Position numbers and translations under genes: made by a program
Origin: Clostridia bacterium
Lineage (GTDB): Bacteria > Bacillota > Clostridia > Christensenellales > Aristaeellaceae
Direction of reading: 5' to 3'
DNA length: 53,224 bases
NCBI GenBank assembly: GCA_017428385.1
Contig: JAFRQX010000017.1
Coordinates: forward strand, 1 to 53,224
Notes under the pieces: generated by a model
What the model was told of the DNA's origin: nothing
Database searches by the model: none
Seen by the model: the letters and a program-made list of their open reading frames with translations, nothing else
Shown: piece after piece, positions 43,459 through 52,317 of the stretch
How the letters are laid out: each line of letters starts with the position of its first letter
How positions within the stretch are numbered: the first letter of the stretch is position 1

Positions 43459-43785
43459 ATGACGGACTTCGGCATGAATGAAATGCAGGAAATGCAGCGG
43501 CAGCTCCAGGACAGGTATAAAGAACAGTGGGAAGCAATCGGACCGGAAACCGGGAAGAATAAGCTGCTCTGGATGATCGGGGAGACCGGTGAGGTCATCG
43601 ATATCGTCAAGAAAAACGGCGGCACCAGGGCGGCGGAGGATCCGGAGCTGCGGAAGCATCTGGTGGAAGAAATGGCGGACGTGCTGATGTACTATAACGA
43701 CGTGATGCTCTGCTACGGCATTACGCCGGAAGAACTGAAGGCGGCCTACACGGAGAAGTTTGAGAAGAACATGAAACGCTGGTAA
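43459..43785 (+). CDS. MazG-like nucleotide pyrophosphohydrolase
   Basis: A 108-aa all-alpha NTP or dNTP pyrophosphatase that clears non-canonical nucleotides. The metal-binding signature is EVIDIVKKNG after LLWMIGETG, and HLVEEMADVLMYYNDVM near 72 supplies the second ExxD. A GTG at 43456 could also be the start; both are suitably placed behind AAGGAAGG. It is flanked closely by the fusion oxidoreductase and a methyltransferase, and is probably co-transcribed. Confidence 0.85.
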   Translation: MTDFGMNEMQEMQRQLQDRYKEQWEAIGPETGKNKLLWMIGETGEVIDIVKKNGGTRAAEDPELRKHLVEEMADVLMYYNDVMLCYGITPEELKAAYTEKFEKNMKRW

Positions 43786-43808
43786 GGCGGTTCATGAAGG
43801 AAATAACA

Positions 43809-44537
43809 ATGGACAATATTTTTGAGCAAGTCGAAAAAAACATAGATAACCTGGTGCTGGGCAACGCGGACTGGACGGCATGTGCCACGAAGGAAGAACT
43901 GGCGGCGGCGAGAAAAGGAGAACTGCACCTGCGCTTCTGGAGTGGGGAGGTGCCGGAAGCGTGGCTGAAGGATATCAAAGGAAAACGTGTACTCTGCCTC
44001 GCCGGAGCCGGCGGACTGCAGGCGCCTCTTTTTGCCTGCGCCGGCGCAAAAGTGACGGTGATCGATATTTCCGGCAAAATGCTGGAGAAGGACATGGTAA
44101 TCGCTGACCGGGAAAAGCTGGACATTGAAATCGTGAAGGGAAATATCTGCGACCTATCCTGCTTTGAAGACGAATCCTTTGACCTGATCTTCAATCCTCC
44201 GTCCCTGATGTATATCCCCGACGTCAGTGTGGTATTCCGGGAATGTTTCCGCGTACTGGCCAAGGAAGGGGAACTGATGATCATGGCGCCGGCTCCCATC
44301 AACTATATGTGCGACTGGGTGGAGAACGAGCAGGGCGGTTATTACAAGACGGTTCACCGCGTGCCCTGCTGTACCCGGGAATACGACGACTCCGAATGGA
44401 TCGAGTACGGGCACACCATGGAGGAATACCTGGGCGGCATGATTCAATGCGGTTTTGTGGTGAACGGATATATGGAATGCCAGGGCGAGGATATTACGGA
44501 ACTCAATTTCCTGGCCCGGGCAGTGAAACCTGAATAA
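43809..44537 (+). CDS. Class I SAM-dependent methyltransferase
   Basis: A 242-aa methyltransferase. The SAM-binding motif I is VLCLAGAGGLQAPLFACAGA near 62, the acidic motif follows in VTVIDIS, and motif IV FDLIFNPPSLMYIPD near 118 has an NPP active-site sequence, more often found in enzymes acting on nucleic acid bases or amide nitrogens. The target is unknown. The ATG at 43809 is chosen because AAGGAA lies 7 nt upstream; an in-frame ATG at 43794 has a weaker site. Confidence 0.85.
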   Translation: MDNIFEQVEKNIDNLVLGNADWTACATKEELAAARKGELHLRFWSGEVPEAWLKDIKGKRVLCLAGAGGLQAPLFACAGAKVTVIDISGKMLEKDMVIADREKLDIEIVKGNICDLSCFEDESFDLIFNPPSLMYIPDVSVVFRECFRVLAKEGELMIMAPAPINYMCDWVENEQGGYYKTVHRVPCCTREYDDSEWIEYGHTMEEYLGGMIQCGFVVNGYMECQGEDITELNFLARAVKPE

Positions 44538-44557
44538 ACAAAGGACGGATATTCAAG

Positions 44558-45022
44558 ATGGAAAGAATCGGAGCGGTCCAGGCCTGCGTGGACAAAATTG
44601 TAGCCGGGCAGACGGACGCGATTGATATCAAATTCGGCTATGTGCATCTGTACAGCGTATCGCAGACCTGCGCGCTGCTGGCAATGAAACGGGAGCAGAA
44701 CGTGGAGCTGGCCGCGATCGCCGGACTGCTGCATGACATCTATGCCTATCAGACAGGGAACCGAAAGGATCACGCCCATCAGGGCGCTGCCGCGGCAAAG
44801 AAGATCCTGCAGGAACTGAATCTGTTTTCAGAAGAAGAGATTGATATGATTTCGCATGCGATCTACCGTCACAGCGATAAAGACGTGATCAATTCACCCT
44901 TTGATGAAGTGCTGAAAGACGCGGACGCGCTGCAGCACTGGCTGATTATGCCGCTGGTCGATCCCGTGCCGCATGAAGCGGCCCGGATCAGCAAGATGAA
45001 GGAAGAACTGGGTATACAATAA
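44558..45022 (+). CDS. HD-domain protein
   Basis: A 154-aa metal-dependent phosphohydrolase-like protein. The first His lies in FGYVHLYSV near 27, the HD pair in GLLHDIYAY near 60 and the last Asp in LKDADALQHW near 128, the H...HD...D order of the superfamily. This small type often acts on nucleotides, which would suit the MazG neighbour, but the substrate is unknown. The ATG follows AAGGACGG. Its terminator overlaps the end of the converging HAD gene. Confidence 0.85.
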   Translation: MERIGAVQACVDKIVAGQTDAIDIKFGYVHLYSVSQTCALLAMKREQNVELAAIAGLLHDIYAYQTGNRKDHAHQGAAAAKKILQELNLFSEEEIDMISHAIYRHSDKDVINSPFDEVLKDADALQHWLIMPLVDPVPHEAARISKMKEELGIQ

Positions 45023-45029
45023 AAGCGAA

Positions 45030-45827
45030 TCAGTTATCCGCTATGATCCCGAAACGGATCATAGCTTTTTTGATGCCGTCGTCTTCCGGACGGTCGGTGG
45101 TCCAGGAGCAGGCAGCCTTCACATCCTCCGGGGCGTTGCCCATGGCGATGCTGTGGCCCACATGCCCGAACATGGTCATATCGTTCCGGCTGTCGCCAAA
45201 AGCACAGCAGTCTTCAAGGGCGACGTTCAGCTTCTGCCGGAGCAGGTCAATGCCGGTGCCTTTGGAATAGGCGGCGGGGATTACTTCCCAGCCTCCCTTG
45301 CCCCGGTCAATGGCGGTATAGGGCATACCGACGGCGGCGGTGGCTTCCTCCAGCCGGTCGATCAGATCCCGGGTGTCGGAAAAGCAGAACATTTTGACCG
45401 CCCTGAATTCCGGATCTGTTTCGGTGACGTCCCGGTCGATCCCGTTTTTCCGGGCATAGTCCCGGAAAATGGGAATGGCGGGATGGGCAGGAGAGAGCGG
45501 GTCAAAATACATGGCGGTATCGCATTCATAGACAACCGGTATTTCCAGGTCCAGGAAGACCTGACGGAGGCGGAGGGTTCGGGGCAGGTCGTATTCCATG
45601 CTCTGCAGCGTTTCGCCCCGGTAAACAATCCGGGTGCCGCAGCCCATGATCCAGCCGTCCACGGGGAAACCGTCCAGCCGGTGATCCAGGTTGCACAGGG
45701 TGCGGCCGGTATTGATGAAGATGAGGTGACCGTTTTCATGCGCTTTTTCCAGGGCGGGCAGGACGGAAGCCGGCAGCTTCCGGCTGTCGTCAAACAGGGT
45801 TCCGTCGATATCAAAAAACAGCAGCAT
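45030..45827 (-). CDS. Cof-type HAD-superfamily phosphatase
   Basis: A 265-aa HAD hydrolase of the Cof (type IIB cap) class. Motif I is FFDIDGTLFDD at the N-terminus, motif II the Thr in IFINTGRT, and motif IV AFGDSRNDMTMF near 213 with a following GNAPEDVKA. It probably dephosphorylates a sugar phosphate or a flavin-type phosphate. The ATG at 45827 follows GAGGAGGAACC. The 3' end contains the terminator hairpin of the opposite gene. Confidence 0.9.
   Translation of the reverse strand: MLLFFDIDGTLFDDSRKLPASVLPALEKAHENGHLIFINTGRTLCNLDHRLDGFPVDGWIMGCGTRIVYRGETLQSMEYDLPRTLRLRQVFLDLEIPVVYECDTAMYFDPLSPAHPAIPIFRDYARKNGIDRDVTETDPEFRAVKMFCFSDTRDLIDRLEEATAAVGMPYTAIDRGKGGWEVIPAAYSKGTGIDLLRQKLNVALEDCCAFGDSRNDMTMFGHVGHSIAMGNAPEDVKAACSWTTDRPEDDGIKKAMIRFGIIADN
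45040..45071 (+). terminator. Terminator inside the 3' end of the HAD gene
   Basis: GCTATGATCC/GGATCATAGC with loop CGAAAC and six T. It ends the HD-gene transcript and lies within the last codons of the opposing HAD gene. Confidence 0.85.
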
Positions 45828-45940
45828 GAAGGTTCCTCCTCGGGGTTGAATGAGTCTCTATTGTAGCCGCAACGGCGATTCTTTTCAACAAAAAACGGAG
45901 ACCGGACAGGTCTCCGTGCAGGATAATCGGATGATAATCT

Positions 45941-46783
45941 TTATTTCCGGATGCCCCGGACGGCCAGGGAAGCCGCATAGCACAGGGCGGAAACCAGCAC
46001 GATGGACGCGCCTGCGCTGGTATCCAGGTAATAGGAAAGGGTCAGGCCGAGGAGGCCGCTGAAGAGGGCCAGGACCACGGACCAGACCGCATGCTGGCGG
46101 GAGGACCGGGCGAGGTTGCGGCCGGCGGCGGCCGGCAGGATCAGCAGGGCGTTGATCAGCATGACGCCGACCCAGCGGATGGAGAGCATGACCGCGACTG
46201 CGACCATGACCACAAAGGCGCATTCCACCAGACGGGTTTTGATGCCGCGGCTGCGGGCCAGAAAGCTGTCCACGCTGGTAAGCAGCAGGGAGTTATACAG
46301 CAGGGCCCACAGGATCAGCGTGCCGATGAGGGCCAGGAGCAGCCAGAGCAGGTCGGACGGGGTGACGGCCAGTACGTCGCCGATCAGCAGGGAGGAATAC
46401 TTCGCAAACTTTCCGCCCCGGGCGAGGATCAGCAGACCTGCCGCGACTGAGGTGGAGGAGAACACGGAAATAACCGTGTCCGTGGAGGCGGAACCGGACT
46501 GCTTGATGACGCAGATGAGGATGGCCCAGATGATGCCGAAAACCAGCATGGCCACCAGATCATTCCGCAGGCCGAGGATGATGCCAAGGCCGATACCGGT
46601 GAGGGCGGAGTGGCCCAGCGCGTCAGAGAAGAAAGCCATCTGGTGATTGACCGCCATAGTGCCCAGCAGGCCCAGCAGCGGGGTCAGCAGGAGGATCGCC
46701 AGGAAGGCGTTTTTCATGAAAGAGTACTGATATGCCTCCAGCGGGAGGATTGCACCGAGGATGCTGTAGATCGTATCCATCAT
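45941..46783 (-). CDS. Metal ABC transporter permease, ZnuB-type
   Basis: A 280-aa membrane subunit of the zinc/manganese/iron ABC family with about eight hydrophobic segments. Family motifs are MAFFSDALGHSALTGIGLG near 47 and RWVGVMLINALLILPAAAGR near 200. It begins with two consecutive ATGs that overlap the ATPase stop by 4 nt, after GGAGGCGG. It pairs with the following ATPase gene (upstream in transcription). No metal-binding lipoprotein gene is beside it. Confidence 0.92.
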   Translation of the reverse strand: MMDTIYSILGAILPLEAYQYSFMKNAFLAILLLTPLLGLLGTMAVNHQMAFFSDALGHSALTGIGLGIILGLRNDLVAMLVFGIIWAILICVIKQSGSASTDTVISVFSSTSVAAGLLILARGGKFAKYSSLLIGDVLAVTPSDLLWLLLALIGTLILWALLYNSLLLTSVDSFLARSRGIKTRLVECAFVVMVAVAVMLSIRWVGVMLINALLILPAAAGRNLARSSRQHAVWSVVLALFSGLLGLTLSYYLDTSAGASIVLVSALCYAASLAVRGIRK

Positions 46784-47529
46784 TCCGCCTCCTCTTCTTC
46801 ACCGCTGTAGCCGAACACGGCAGAGAACTCCGGAGAGGAGAAAACGCTCTCAGCGGAGCCCTGGGCCAGGACTGACTTATCCAGCAGGATCACATGGTCC
46901 GCGTATTCCCGGACAAAGCGAAGGTCATGACTGACCAGCAGGATGGCCATGTGGTGGGTCTGCTTCAGGTCCAGGAGGGTATCCAGGAACATCTTCAGGC
47001 CGTTGCGGTCGATGCCGCTGACCGGTTCATCCAGCACCAGCAGGTCCGGCGCGGGATTCATGGCCAGGGCCAGCAGGACGCGCTGCAGCTCACCGCCGGA
47101 GCAGCGCCCCAGGGGCCGGTCCGCCAGCTCGCCGGCATTGACGGCGGCAAGGGCCTTATCCACCAGCGCACGGGTCTTTTTGCCGACGCCGGTCCAGACC
47201 GGACGCTTGGAAAGAGAGGCGGCCATGAAATCCCGGACGGTGAGGGGCATCTCCCGGTCAAACTGCAGATGCTGCGGCACATAGCCGGTTCGCAGGTGCG
47301 GGATATCCAGTCCGCGGCCGTCCACATGGCGAATCAGGCCCGTGTGGGGAAGCTCTCCCAGCAGGGCGCGGATCAGCGTGGTTTTGCCGGCGCCGTTCTG
47401 GCCGATCAGTACGGTAAGCTGGCCGCAATGGATATGCATGGACACATCCTGGAGCAGGGTCTGACCGCCGCGGCGGACAGTAATCCGGTCCAGATCGATG
47501 TGACAAAGCTCGCAGTGATGCAGGGGCAT
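46780..47529 (-). CDS. Metal ABC transporter ATPase, ZnuC-type
   Basis: A 249-aa ATPase. Walker A is IGQNGAGKTTLIRAL near 42, signature CSGGELQRVLLALAM near 143, Walker B LLVLDEPVSGID near 162 and switch VSHDL near 198. The first residues, MPLHHCELCHIDLD, carry three His and two Cys that could sense or bind the transported metal, an unusual start for the family. The ATG follows GGAGGCGGG. It is first in a two-gene unit and divergent from the second rpiB with only 98 bp between. Confidence 0.92.
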   Translation of the reverse strand: MPLHHCELCHIDLDRITVRRGGQTLLQDVSMHIHCGQLTVLIGQNGAGKTTLIRALLGELPHTGLIRHVDGRGLDIPHLRTGYVPQHLQFDREMPLTVRDFMAASLSKRPVWTGVGKKTRALVDKALAAVNAGELADRPLGRCSGGELQRVLLALAMNPAPDLLVLDEPVSGIDRNGLKMFLDTLLDLKQTHHMAILLVSHDLRFVREYADHVILLDKSVLAQGSAESVFSSPEFSAVFGYSGEEEEAE

Positions 47530-47575
47530 TGATCTTCCCGCCTCCTTGAAATTCAGCGCATGATGATGTATTATA

Positions 47576-47591
47576 GCATAGATTCCTATGC
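47576..47591. promoter_or_regulatory. Dyad in the ZnuC/RpiB divergent region
   Basis: GCATAG-ATTC-CTATGC is a perfect interrupted palindrome in the 98-bp divergent promoter region; a candidate operator for metal or other control. Confidence 0.4.
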
Positions 47592-47627
47592 GAAGGAATA
47601 TTATAAGGAAACGGGAGCGAATACGTC

Positions 47628-48086
47628 ATGATTGCACTGGCTTGTGACCATACCGGAGTTGCCCTGAAACAGGAACTGATGAAGATGCTGGACGAGATGG
47701 GACTCGCCTGGAAAGACTACGGCAATTATGATGCGAATAACCGGGACGACGACTACCCGGTATACGGATACAAGGCCGCGAAAGCCGTTGCGGACGGCGA
47801 ATGCGACCGCGGTATCCTGATCTGCGGCACCGGCATCGGCATCGGCATCGCCGCCGGCAAGGTGAAGGGCATCCGCGTCTGCACCTGCAGCGACGTATAC
47901 AGCGCAGAACTGAGCAAACGGCACAACAACAGCAATATCCTGACCATGGGTGCCCGGGTGGTGGGCACAGAGCTGGCGAAGATGATCGCGAAGCACTGGC
48001 TGACCGCCGAGTTTGAGGGCGGCCGTCATCAGCGGCGGATCGACATGATCGCGAGGATTGAAAACGGAGAAGCTCCGGAAGCGTAA
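47628..48086 (+). CDS. rpiB: Ribose 5-phosphate isomerase B, copy 2
   Basis: A 152-aa RpiB that keeps the conventional residues: GILICGTGIGIGIAAGKVKG with the active Cys, HNNSNILTMGARVVG with the Arg lost from copy 1, and EGGRHQRRID. It is nearly the same length and sequence as copy 1 at 41989, so they arose by a recent duplication, and copy 2 is likely the housekeeping enzyme. The ATG has the weak upstream site AAGGAAACGGGAG. It precedes parA by 34 nt. Confidence 0.93.
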   Translation: MIALACDHTGVALKQELMKMLDEMGLAWKDYGNYDANNRDDDYPVYGYKAAKAVADGECDRGILICGTGIGIGIAAGKVKGIRVCTCSDVYSAELSKRHNNSNILTMGARVVGTELAKMIAKHWLTAEFEGGRHQRRIDMIARIENGEAPEA

Positions 48087-48120
48087 ACCGCTGTCCGGAG
48101 CATGTTATGAAAGGCAGAAT

Positions 48121-48891
48121 ATGGCGAAGATTATCGCAATTGCGAACCAGAAGGGCGGCGTGGGCAAAACAACCACAGCCGTGAACCTGTCCGCGGCCAT
48201 TGCGCAGGCAGGCAAAAAGGTCCTGATGGTAGACCTGGATCCCCAGGGGAACACAACCAGCGGCTTCGGCAGGAGCGTGAACGAGCGCAGCTCGGTTTAC
48301 GACGCGCTGATGGGCCGCGCGGATCTGAAAAACTGCATTCAGGACACGGATATCAAAAAGCTGAAGCTGATCGGATCGGACATCCGCCTGGCGGGCGCCG
48401 AAGTGGAACTGGTCAGCGTAAAGGATCGGGAGTTTTTCCTGAAAAAGCTGCTGGGCGTGGTGCGGGATGATTATGACTTCATTTTCGTGGACTGCCCACC
48501 GAGCCTGAGCCTGCTGACACTGAACGCCATGGCGGCAGCGGACAGCGTGCTGGTGCCGATCCAGTGCGAGTATTACGCGCTGGAGGGCGTGACCAGCCTG
48601 ATGAACACCGTGAACCGGGTGAAGCACACCTTCAACCCCAGGCTGGAGATCGAGGGCATCCTGCTGACCATGCTGGACGGCCGGACAAACCTGGGCCTGC
48701 AGGTGGTGGACCAGGTTAAGAAGCACTTCAAGAAGGCGGTGTTCGCGACCACGATCCCGCGGAACGTCCGCCTGGGTGAAGCACCCAGCCATGGAGAACC
48801 GATCTGCATTTACGACCCGCGGAGCAGCGGCGCCCTGGCCTATGAATCCCTGGCCAAGGAAGTACTGTCCCGCAACAAGAAAAAGAAGTAA
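48121..48891 (+). CDS. parA: ParA/Soj chromosome-partitioning ATPase
   Basis: A 256-aa Walker-type ATPase that works with ParB to segregate chromosome origins. The deviant Walker A motif is NQKGGVGKTTTAVNL near 10, Walker A' LMVDLDPQGNTTSGFG near 36, and Walker B VDCPPSLSLLTLNA near 120. The ATG at 48121 follows AAAGG; the frame to 48058 overlaps rpiB. It is followed by parB after 19 nt. The chromosomal type is clear from the full set of motifs and the absence of an N-terminal DNA-binding domain. Confidence 0.96.
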   Translation: MAKIIAIANQKGGVGKTTTAVNLSAAIAQAGKKVLMVDLDPQGNTTSGFGRSVNERSSVYDALMGRADLKNCIQDTDIKKLKLIGSDIRLAGAEVELVSVKDREFFLKKLLGVVRDDYDFIFVDCPPSLSLLTLNAMAAADSVLVPIQCEYYALEGVTSLMNTVNRVKHTFNPRLEIEGILLTMLDGRTNLGLQVVDQVKKHFKKAVFATTIPRNVRLGEAPSHGEPICIYDPRSSGALAYESLAKEVLSRNKKKK

Positions 48892-48910
48892 ACAATAGGA
48901 GACTGCAGTT

Positions 48911-49762
48911 ATGCCGAAGAAGACGCACGGCCTCGGAAGGGGACTGGATTCCCTGTTCGCGGGTGCCGAAGACTGGGGAACCAGTATACAGGAAATCCCC
49001 GTGGGCGAACTGGATCCGAACCCGGATCAGCCCCGGCGCACCTTCAGCCCGGAAAGCATCAGCCAGCTGGCGGACAGCATCCGGGAGCAAGGTGTATTGC
49101 AGCCCCTGCTGGTTGCTCCCGCAGGGGGCGGCCGCTATATGATCATTGCCGGTGAACGCCGCTACCGTGCGGGCCGTGAAGCCGGACTGGAGACGCTGCC
49201 CTGCATCGTCAAGGATATTGACGTGATCCGGCAGCGTGAAATCGCGCTGATTGAGAACCTGCAGCGTGAAGATCTGAACCCCATCGAAGCCGCGAAGGGC
49301 ATCCGTGCCCTGATGGACCAGTGCGGCTACACGCAGGAGAAGGTCAGCTTCCGCCTGGGCAAGAGCCGCCCGGCGGTGGCCAATATGCTGCGCCTGCTGC
49401 AGCTGCCGGATGAAGTGACCGAGATGGTGAAGGACGGCCTGCTGACTGCCGGCCATGCCCGGGTGCTTGCCGGTGTGAACAGCAGCGCGGAACAGCTGCG
49501 CCTGGCCCACAAGGCTGTGGATGAAGGCCTGAACGTACGCCAGATGGAACAGCTGGTGAAGGCCCTGGGCGCCAAGCCGAAGAAGAAAGCCGCACCGAAG
49601 CGGCTGCCTGCGGAACTGAACGAGCTGCAGGAAAAGATCCTGCGCCGGATCGGAATGAAGAGCACCCTGACGGGCAGCATTTCCAAAGGACGGATTGTGC
49701 TGCAGTACAGCAGCCGGGAAGAGCTGGAAAGGCTGAATGATATCCTCGATAAACTGGAATAA
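48911..49762 (+). CDS. parB: ParB/Spo0J partitioning protein
   Basis: A 283-aa CTP-dependent DNA clamp. Boxes are DPNPDQPRRTFSPESISQLA near 37, the CTPase motif IAGERRYRAGREAG near 80, ENLQREDLNPIEAA near 116, and the helix-turn-helix GKSRPAVANMLRLLQLP near 153. The C-terminal dimerisation part ends LNDILDKLE. The ATG follows AATAGGAGACTG. The stop codon lies in a perfect 12-bp hairpin. No parS palindrome is visible in this window. Confidence 0.96.
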   Translation: MPKKTHGLGRGLDSLFAGAEDWGTSIQEIPVGELDPNPDQPRRTFSPESISQLADSIREQGVLQPLLVAPAGGGRYMIIAGERRYRAGREAGLETLPCIVKDIDVIRQREIALIENLQREDLNPIEAAKGIRALMDQCGYTQEKVSFRLGKSRPAVANMLRLLQLPDEVTEMVKDGLLTAGHARVLAGVNSSAEQLRLAHKAVDEGLNVRQMEQLVKALGAKPKKKAAPKRLPAELNELQEKILRRIGMKSTLTGSISKGRIVLQYSSREELERLNDILDKLE

Positions 49763-49781
49763 TGCGAAAGCATTATTCCAG
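49754..49781 (+). terminator. Stop-codon-spanning hairpin after parB
   Basis: CTGGAATAATGC and GCATTATTCCAG pair perfectly around GAAA. The TAA stop is in the left arm; no T-run follows. Confidence 0.65.
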
Positions 49782-49818
49782 CAATGTATAATGAAAGTGT
49801 TTATTACGGAGGAATACA

Positions 49819-50502
49819 GTGGGTAAGAACGAGCTGCCGAAGGAGCCGTACTGGGACGGACCGCTGTCGCATCCCTTTTACAGCAAGGTGGTCAAGCGGA
49901 TTCTGGATCTGCTGCTTGCGCTGATTCTGCTGATTCCCGGACTGATTGTGATGATTCCGCTGGCCATCTGGGTCAAGCTGGATTCGGAAGGCCCGGTGTT
50001 TTACCGGGCGGTACGGGGCGGTTATCATAACCAGCCCTTCCGTATTTTCAAGTTCCGCAGCATGGTGGTGGACGCTGACAAGACCGGCGGCTGCACCGCC
50101 AAGAACGACGACCGGGTGACCCGGGCAGGTCGGGTGATGCGGCGGCTGAAGCTGGACGAACTGCCCCAGCTGTTCAACATTATCAAGGGAGACATGAGCT
50201 TTGTCGGCCCGCGGCCGGAGCTGCTGCTGTACACAGAGCAGTATACGGAGGAACAGCAGTGCATCATGTGGGTGCGGCCGGGTATCACGGACCGCAGCAG
50301 CATCGTGTATATTGCCCAGGATGAAATCGTGGGCGAGGAAGACCCGGTGGCCAACTTTGAACGGCTGATCCTGCCGGAGAAGAACCGCCTGCGGGTGGAA
50401 TACGCCAGGAGCCAGAGCTTTGCGCTGGACGCGGGACTGTTTTGGGAAACGATCAAGGGCGTATTCAAAAAAGCCGAAGACATGAGGAAAGAGAATAAGT
50501 AA
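49819..50502 (+). CDS. Polyprenyl-phosphate sugar-1-phosphate transferase
   Basis: A 227-aa initiating transferase for a cell-surface polysaccharide, moving sugar-1-phosphate from a nucleotide sugar to undecaprenyl phosphate. It has one membrane helix (LLLALILLIPGLIVMIPLAI) and the WcaJ/PglC signature, FRIFKFRSMVVDAD near 78, RVMRRLKLDELPQLFNIIKGDMSFVGPRPE near 107-136 and RPGIT near 152. The N-terminal large domain of full-length WbaP types is absent. The start is GTG after CGGAGGAAT. It opens a polysaccharide locus that runs off the window. Confidence 0.92.
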   Translation: MGKNELPKEPYWDGPLSHPFYSKVVKRILDLLLALILLIPGLIVMIPLAIWVKLDSEGPVFYRAVRGGYHNQPFRIFKFRSMVVDADKTGGCTAKNDDRVTRAGRVMRRLKLDELPQLFNIIKGDMSFVGPRPELLLYTEQYTEEQQCIMWVRPGITDRSSIVYIAQDEIVGEEDPVANFERLILPEKNRLRVEYARSQSFALDAGLFWETIKGVFKKAEDMRKENK

Positions 50503-50515
50503 ACAGGAGCGACGC

Positions 50516-51388
50516 ATGGAAAGTTACGAGGCACTGGTGCACAGCGGGTTTGAAGGGGAACCGGACGTCCGGGATCCGAAAACGCTGGCCTGGCTGATTC
50601 GCAGGAACGGTCTGGAAATGACCCACCTGAGCCGGGGCAGCCATATCGGCAGCGTACTCAGTGTCGCGGAGATTATCGCGGTGCTTTATGCCCGCGTGCT
50701 GAATGTGGATCCGAAGGAACCGAAGAAGCCGGACCGGGACCGCCTGATTCTGAGCAAGGGTCACGCGGGCAGCGCGGTATACGCCGCACTGGCGGAGACC
50801 GGCTTTTTTCCTGTGGAACAGCTGAAGACACATTACGCCAACGGATCCATCCTGTCCGGCCATGTGAGCCATAAGGGCGTGCCGGGCGTGGAGGTTTCCA
50901 CCGGCTCCCTGGGACACGGCCTGAGTGTGGGCGCCGGCATGGCACTGGGCGCGAAGATGGACGGTGCCCAGTGGCGGACCTATGTGGTGCTGGGAGACGG
51001 TGAATGCGACGAAGGTTCCGTATGGGAAGCCGCGCTGCAGGCAGCCCAGTACAAGCTGGACCGGCTGATTGCCGTGATTGACTACAACCATATGCAGAGC
51101 CTGGCTACGGTGGATGAAACCCTGCGGCTGGAGCCCTTTGAACAGAAGTGGAAGGACTTCGGCTGGAACGCTGTCAGCGTGGACGGCCATGATACGGACG
51201 CCCTGCTGAAGGCCTTTGACTGGGCAAAGGAAAACGCCGGCAGCCGGAAACCGTCGGTGATCCTGGCCCATACGGTAAAGGGCAAAGGAATCTCCTTTAT
51301 GGAAAACAACATCCTGTGGCATTACCGGACGCCCCAGGGCGAGGAATATGACGCAGCACTGAAGGAACTGGAGGCAATCAGACCGTGA
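50516..51388 (+). CDS. Transketolase, N-terminal (TPP-binding) subunit
   Basis: A 290-aa half of a split transketolase. The thiamine pyrophosphate site reads GDGECDEGSVWEAALQAAQY near 162 with VIDYNHMQS following; SRGSHIGSVLSVAEII near 38 and LSKGHAGSAVYAAL near 78 are pyrimidine-side and substrate contacts. Full-length enzymes fuse both halves in about 650 aa; here the C-terminal half is the next gene, overlapping by 4 nt. In a polysaccharide locus such split enzymes often make unusual sugars or supply pentose phosphates. Confidence 0.93.
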   Translation: MESYEALVHSGFEGEPDVRDPKTLAWLIRRNGLEMTHLSRGSHIGSVLSVAEIIAVLYARVLNVDPKEPKKPDRDRLILSKGHAGSAVYAALAETGFFPVEQLKTHYANGSILSGHVSHKGVPGVEVSTGSLGHGLSVGAGMALGAKMDGAQWRTYVVLGDGECDEGSVWEAALQAAQYKLDRLIAVIDYNHMQSLATVDETLRLEPFEQKWKDFGWNAVSVDGHDTDALLKAFDWAKENAGSRKPSVILAHTVKGKGISFMENNILWHYRTPQGEEYDAALKELEAIRP

Positions 51389-52308
51389 GAGACGCGTTTG
51401 CGCGGGTCCTTGAGGAGGAAATGGAGCAGAATGAACGGATCGTCCTGATTACGGGCGACCTGGGCTTTGGTGTGCTCCGGCAGATCCACAGGCGTTTCCC
51501 GGACCGGCTGATCAACGCCGGCATTGCTGAACAGGGCATGGTCGGCCTGGCTGCCGGACTGGCAACAACGGGCAGGACCGTGCTGGTCTATTCCATCGGC
51601 AATTTCCCGGTGCTCCGTCCGCTGGAGCAGATCCGGAATGACTGCGTTTACCACAAGGCGGACGTCAAGATCGTTTGCGTGGGCGGAGGATTTGTATACG
51701 GCAGCCTGGGCATGAGCCATCACGCGACGGAGGATATGTCCGTGATGCGCGCGATTCCGGAAATGATCTGCTATACGCCCGGTGATCCCGCGGAAACCGA
51801 AGCGGTGACCCACGACATGATCTGGCGGAAGGGCACCTGCTATCTGCGGCTGGGCCGGGGCAACGAACCCAAAGTACATGAAGGCCCGGTGAAGGGCTGG
51901 ACCTTCCCCAAAGCCATTACGCTGCGTGGCGGCAAGGATATTGCCATCCTGAGCTGCGGCGGCATCCTGACCCAGGCTATGGACGCGGCGGAGCGGCTGG
52001 CTGAAAAGGGTATCAGCGCACAGGTGGTAAGCTTCCCCTGCCTGAAGCCCCTGGACACTGACACAGTGAAGGACCTGCTGACAAACTTCCGGCGGATTAT
52101 CACCGTGGAAGAGCATACGATCATCGGCGGCTTCGGCAGCGCAGTCTGCGAACTGGCCGCGGAAGAGGGAACCGGCTGCCGGGTGAAGCGGATCGGACTG
52201 AACGACTGCTTTACCACCGTGGTGGGGGACCGGCAGTACCTGAGAGAGACATACGGTATGGACGGGAAAGCCATCGCCGACAAGGCAGAAGCTTTCCTGG
52301 ATGAGTGA
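51385..52308 (+). CDS. Transketolase, C-terminal subunit
   Basis: A 307-aa partner of the preceding gene, with the pyrimidine-binding domain (LITGDLGFGVL, FPDRLINAGIAEQGMVGLAAG near 47, the Glu of AEQGM activating TPP) and the C-terminal domain with ILSCGGILTQAMDAAERLA near 190 and VEEHTIIGGFGSAVCE near 246. The start is GTG overlapping the TGA of the first subunit, which couples their synthesis in equal amounts. Together they transfer two-carbon units between sugar phosphates. Confidence 0.93.
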   Translation: MRDAFARVLEEEMEQNERIVLITGDLGFGVLRQIHRRFPDRLINAGIAEQGMVGLAAGLATTGRTVLVYSIGNFPVLRPLEQIRNDCVYHKADVKIVCVGGGFVYGSLGMSHHATEDMSVMRAIPEMICYTPGDPAETEAVTHDMIWRKGTCYLRLGRGNEPKVHEGPVKGWTFPKAITLRGGKDIAILSCGGILTQAMDAAERLAEKGISAQVVSFPCLKPLDTDTVKDLLTNFRRIITVEEHTIIGGFGSAVCELAAEEGTGCRVKRIGLNDCFTTVVGDRQYLRETYGMDGKAIADKAEAFLDE

Positions 52309-52317
52309 GGCACGGAT

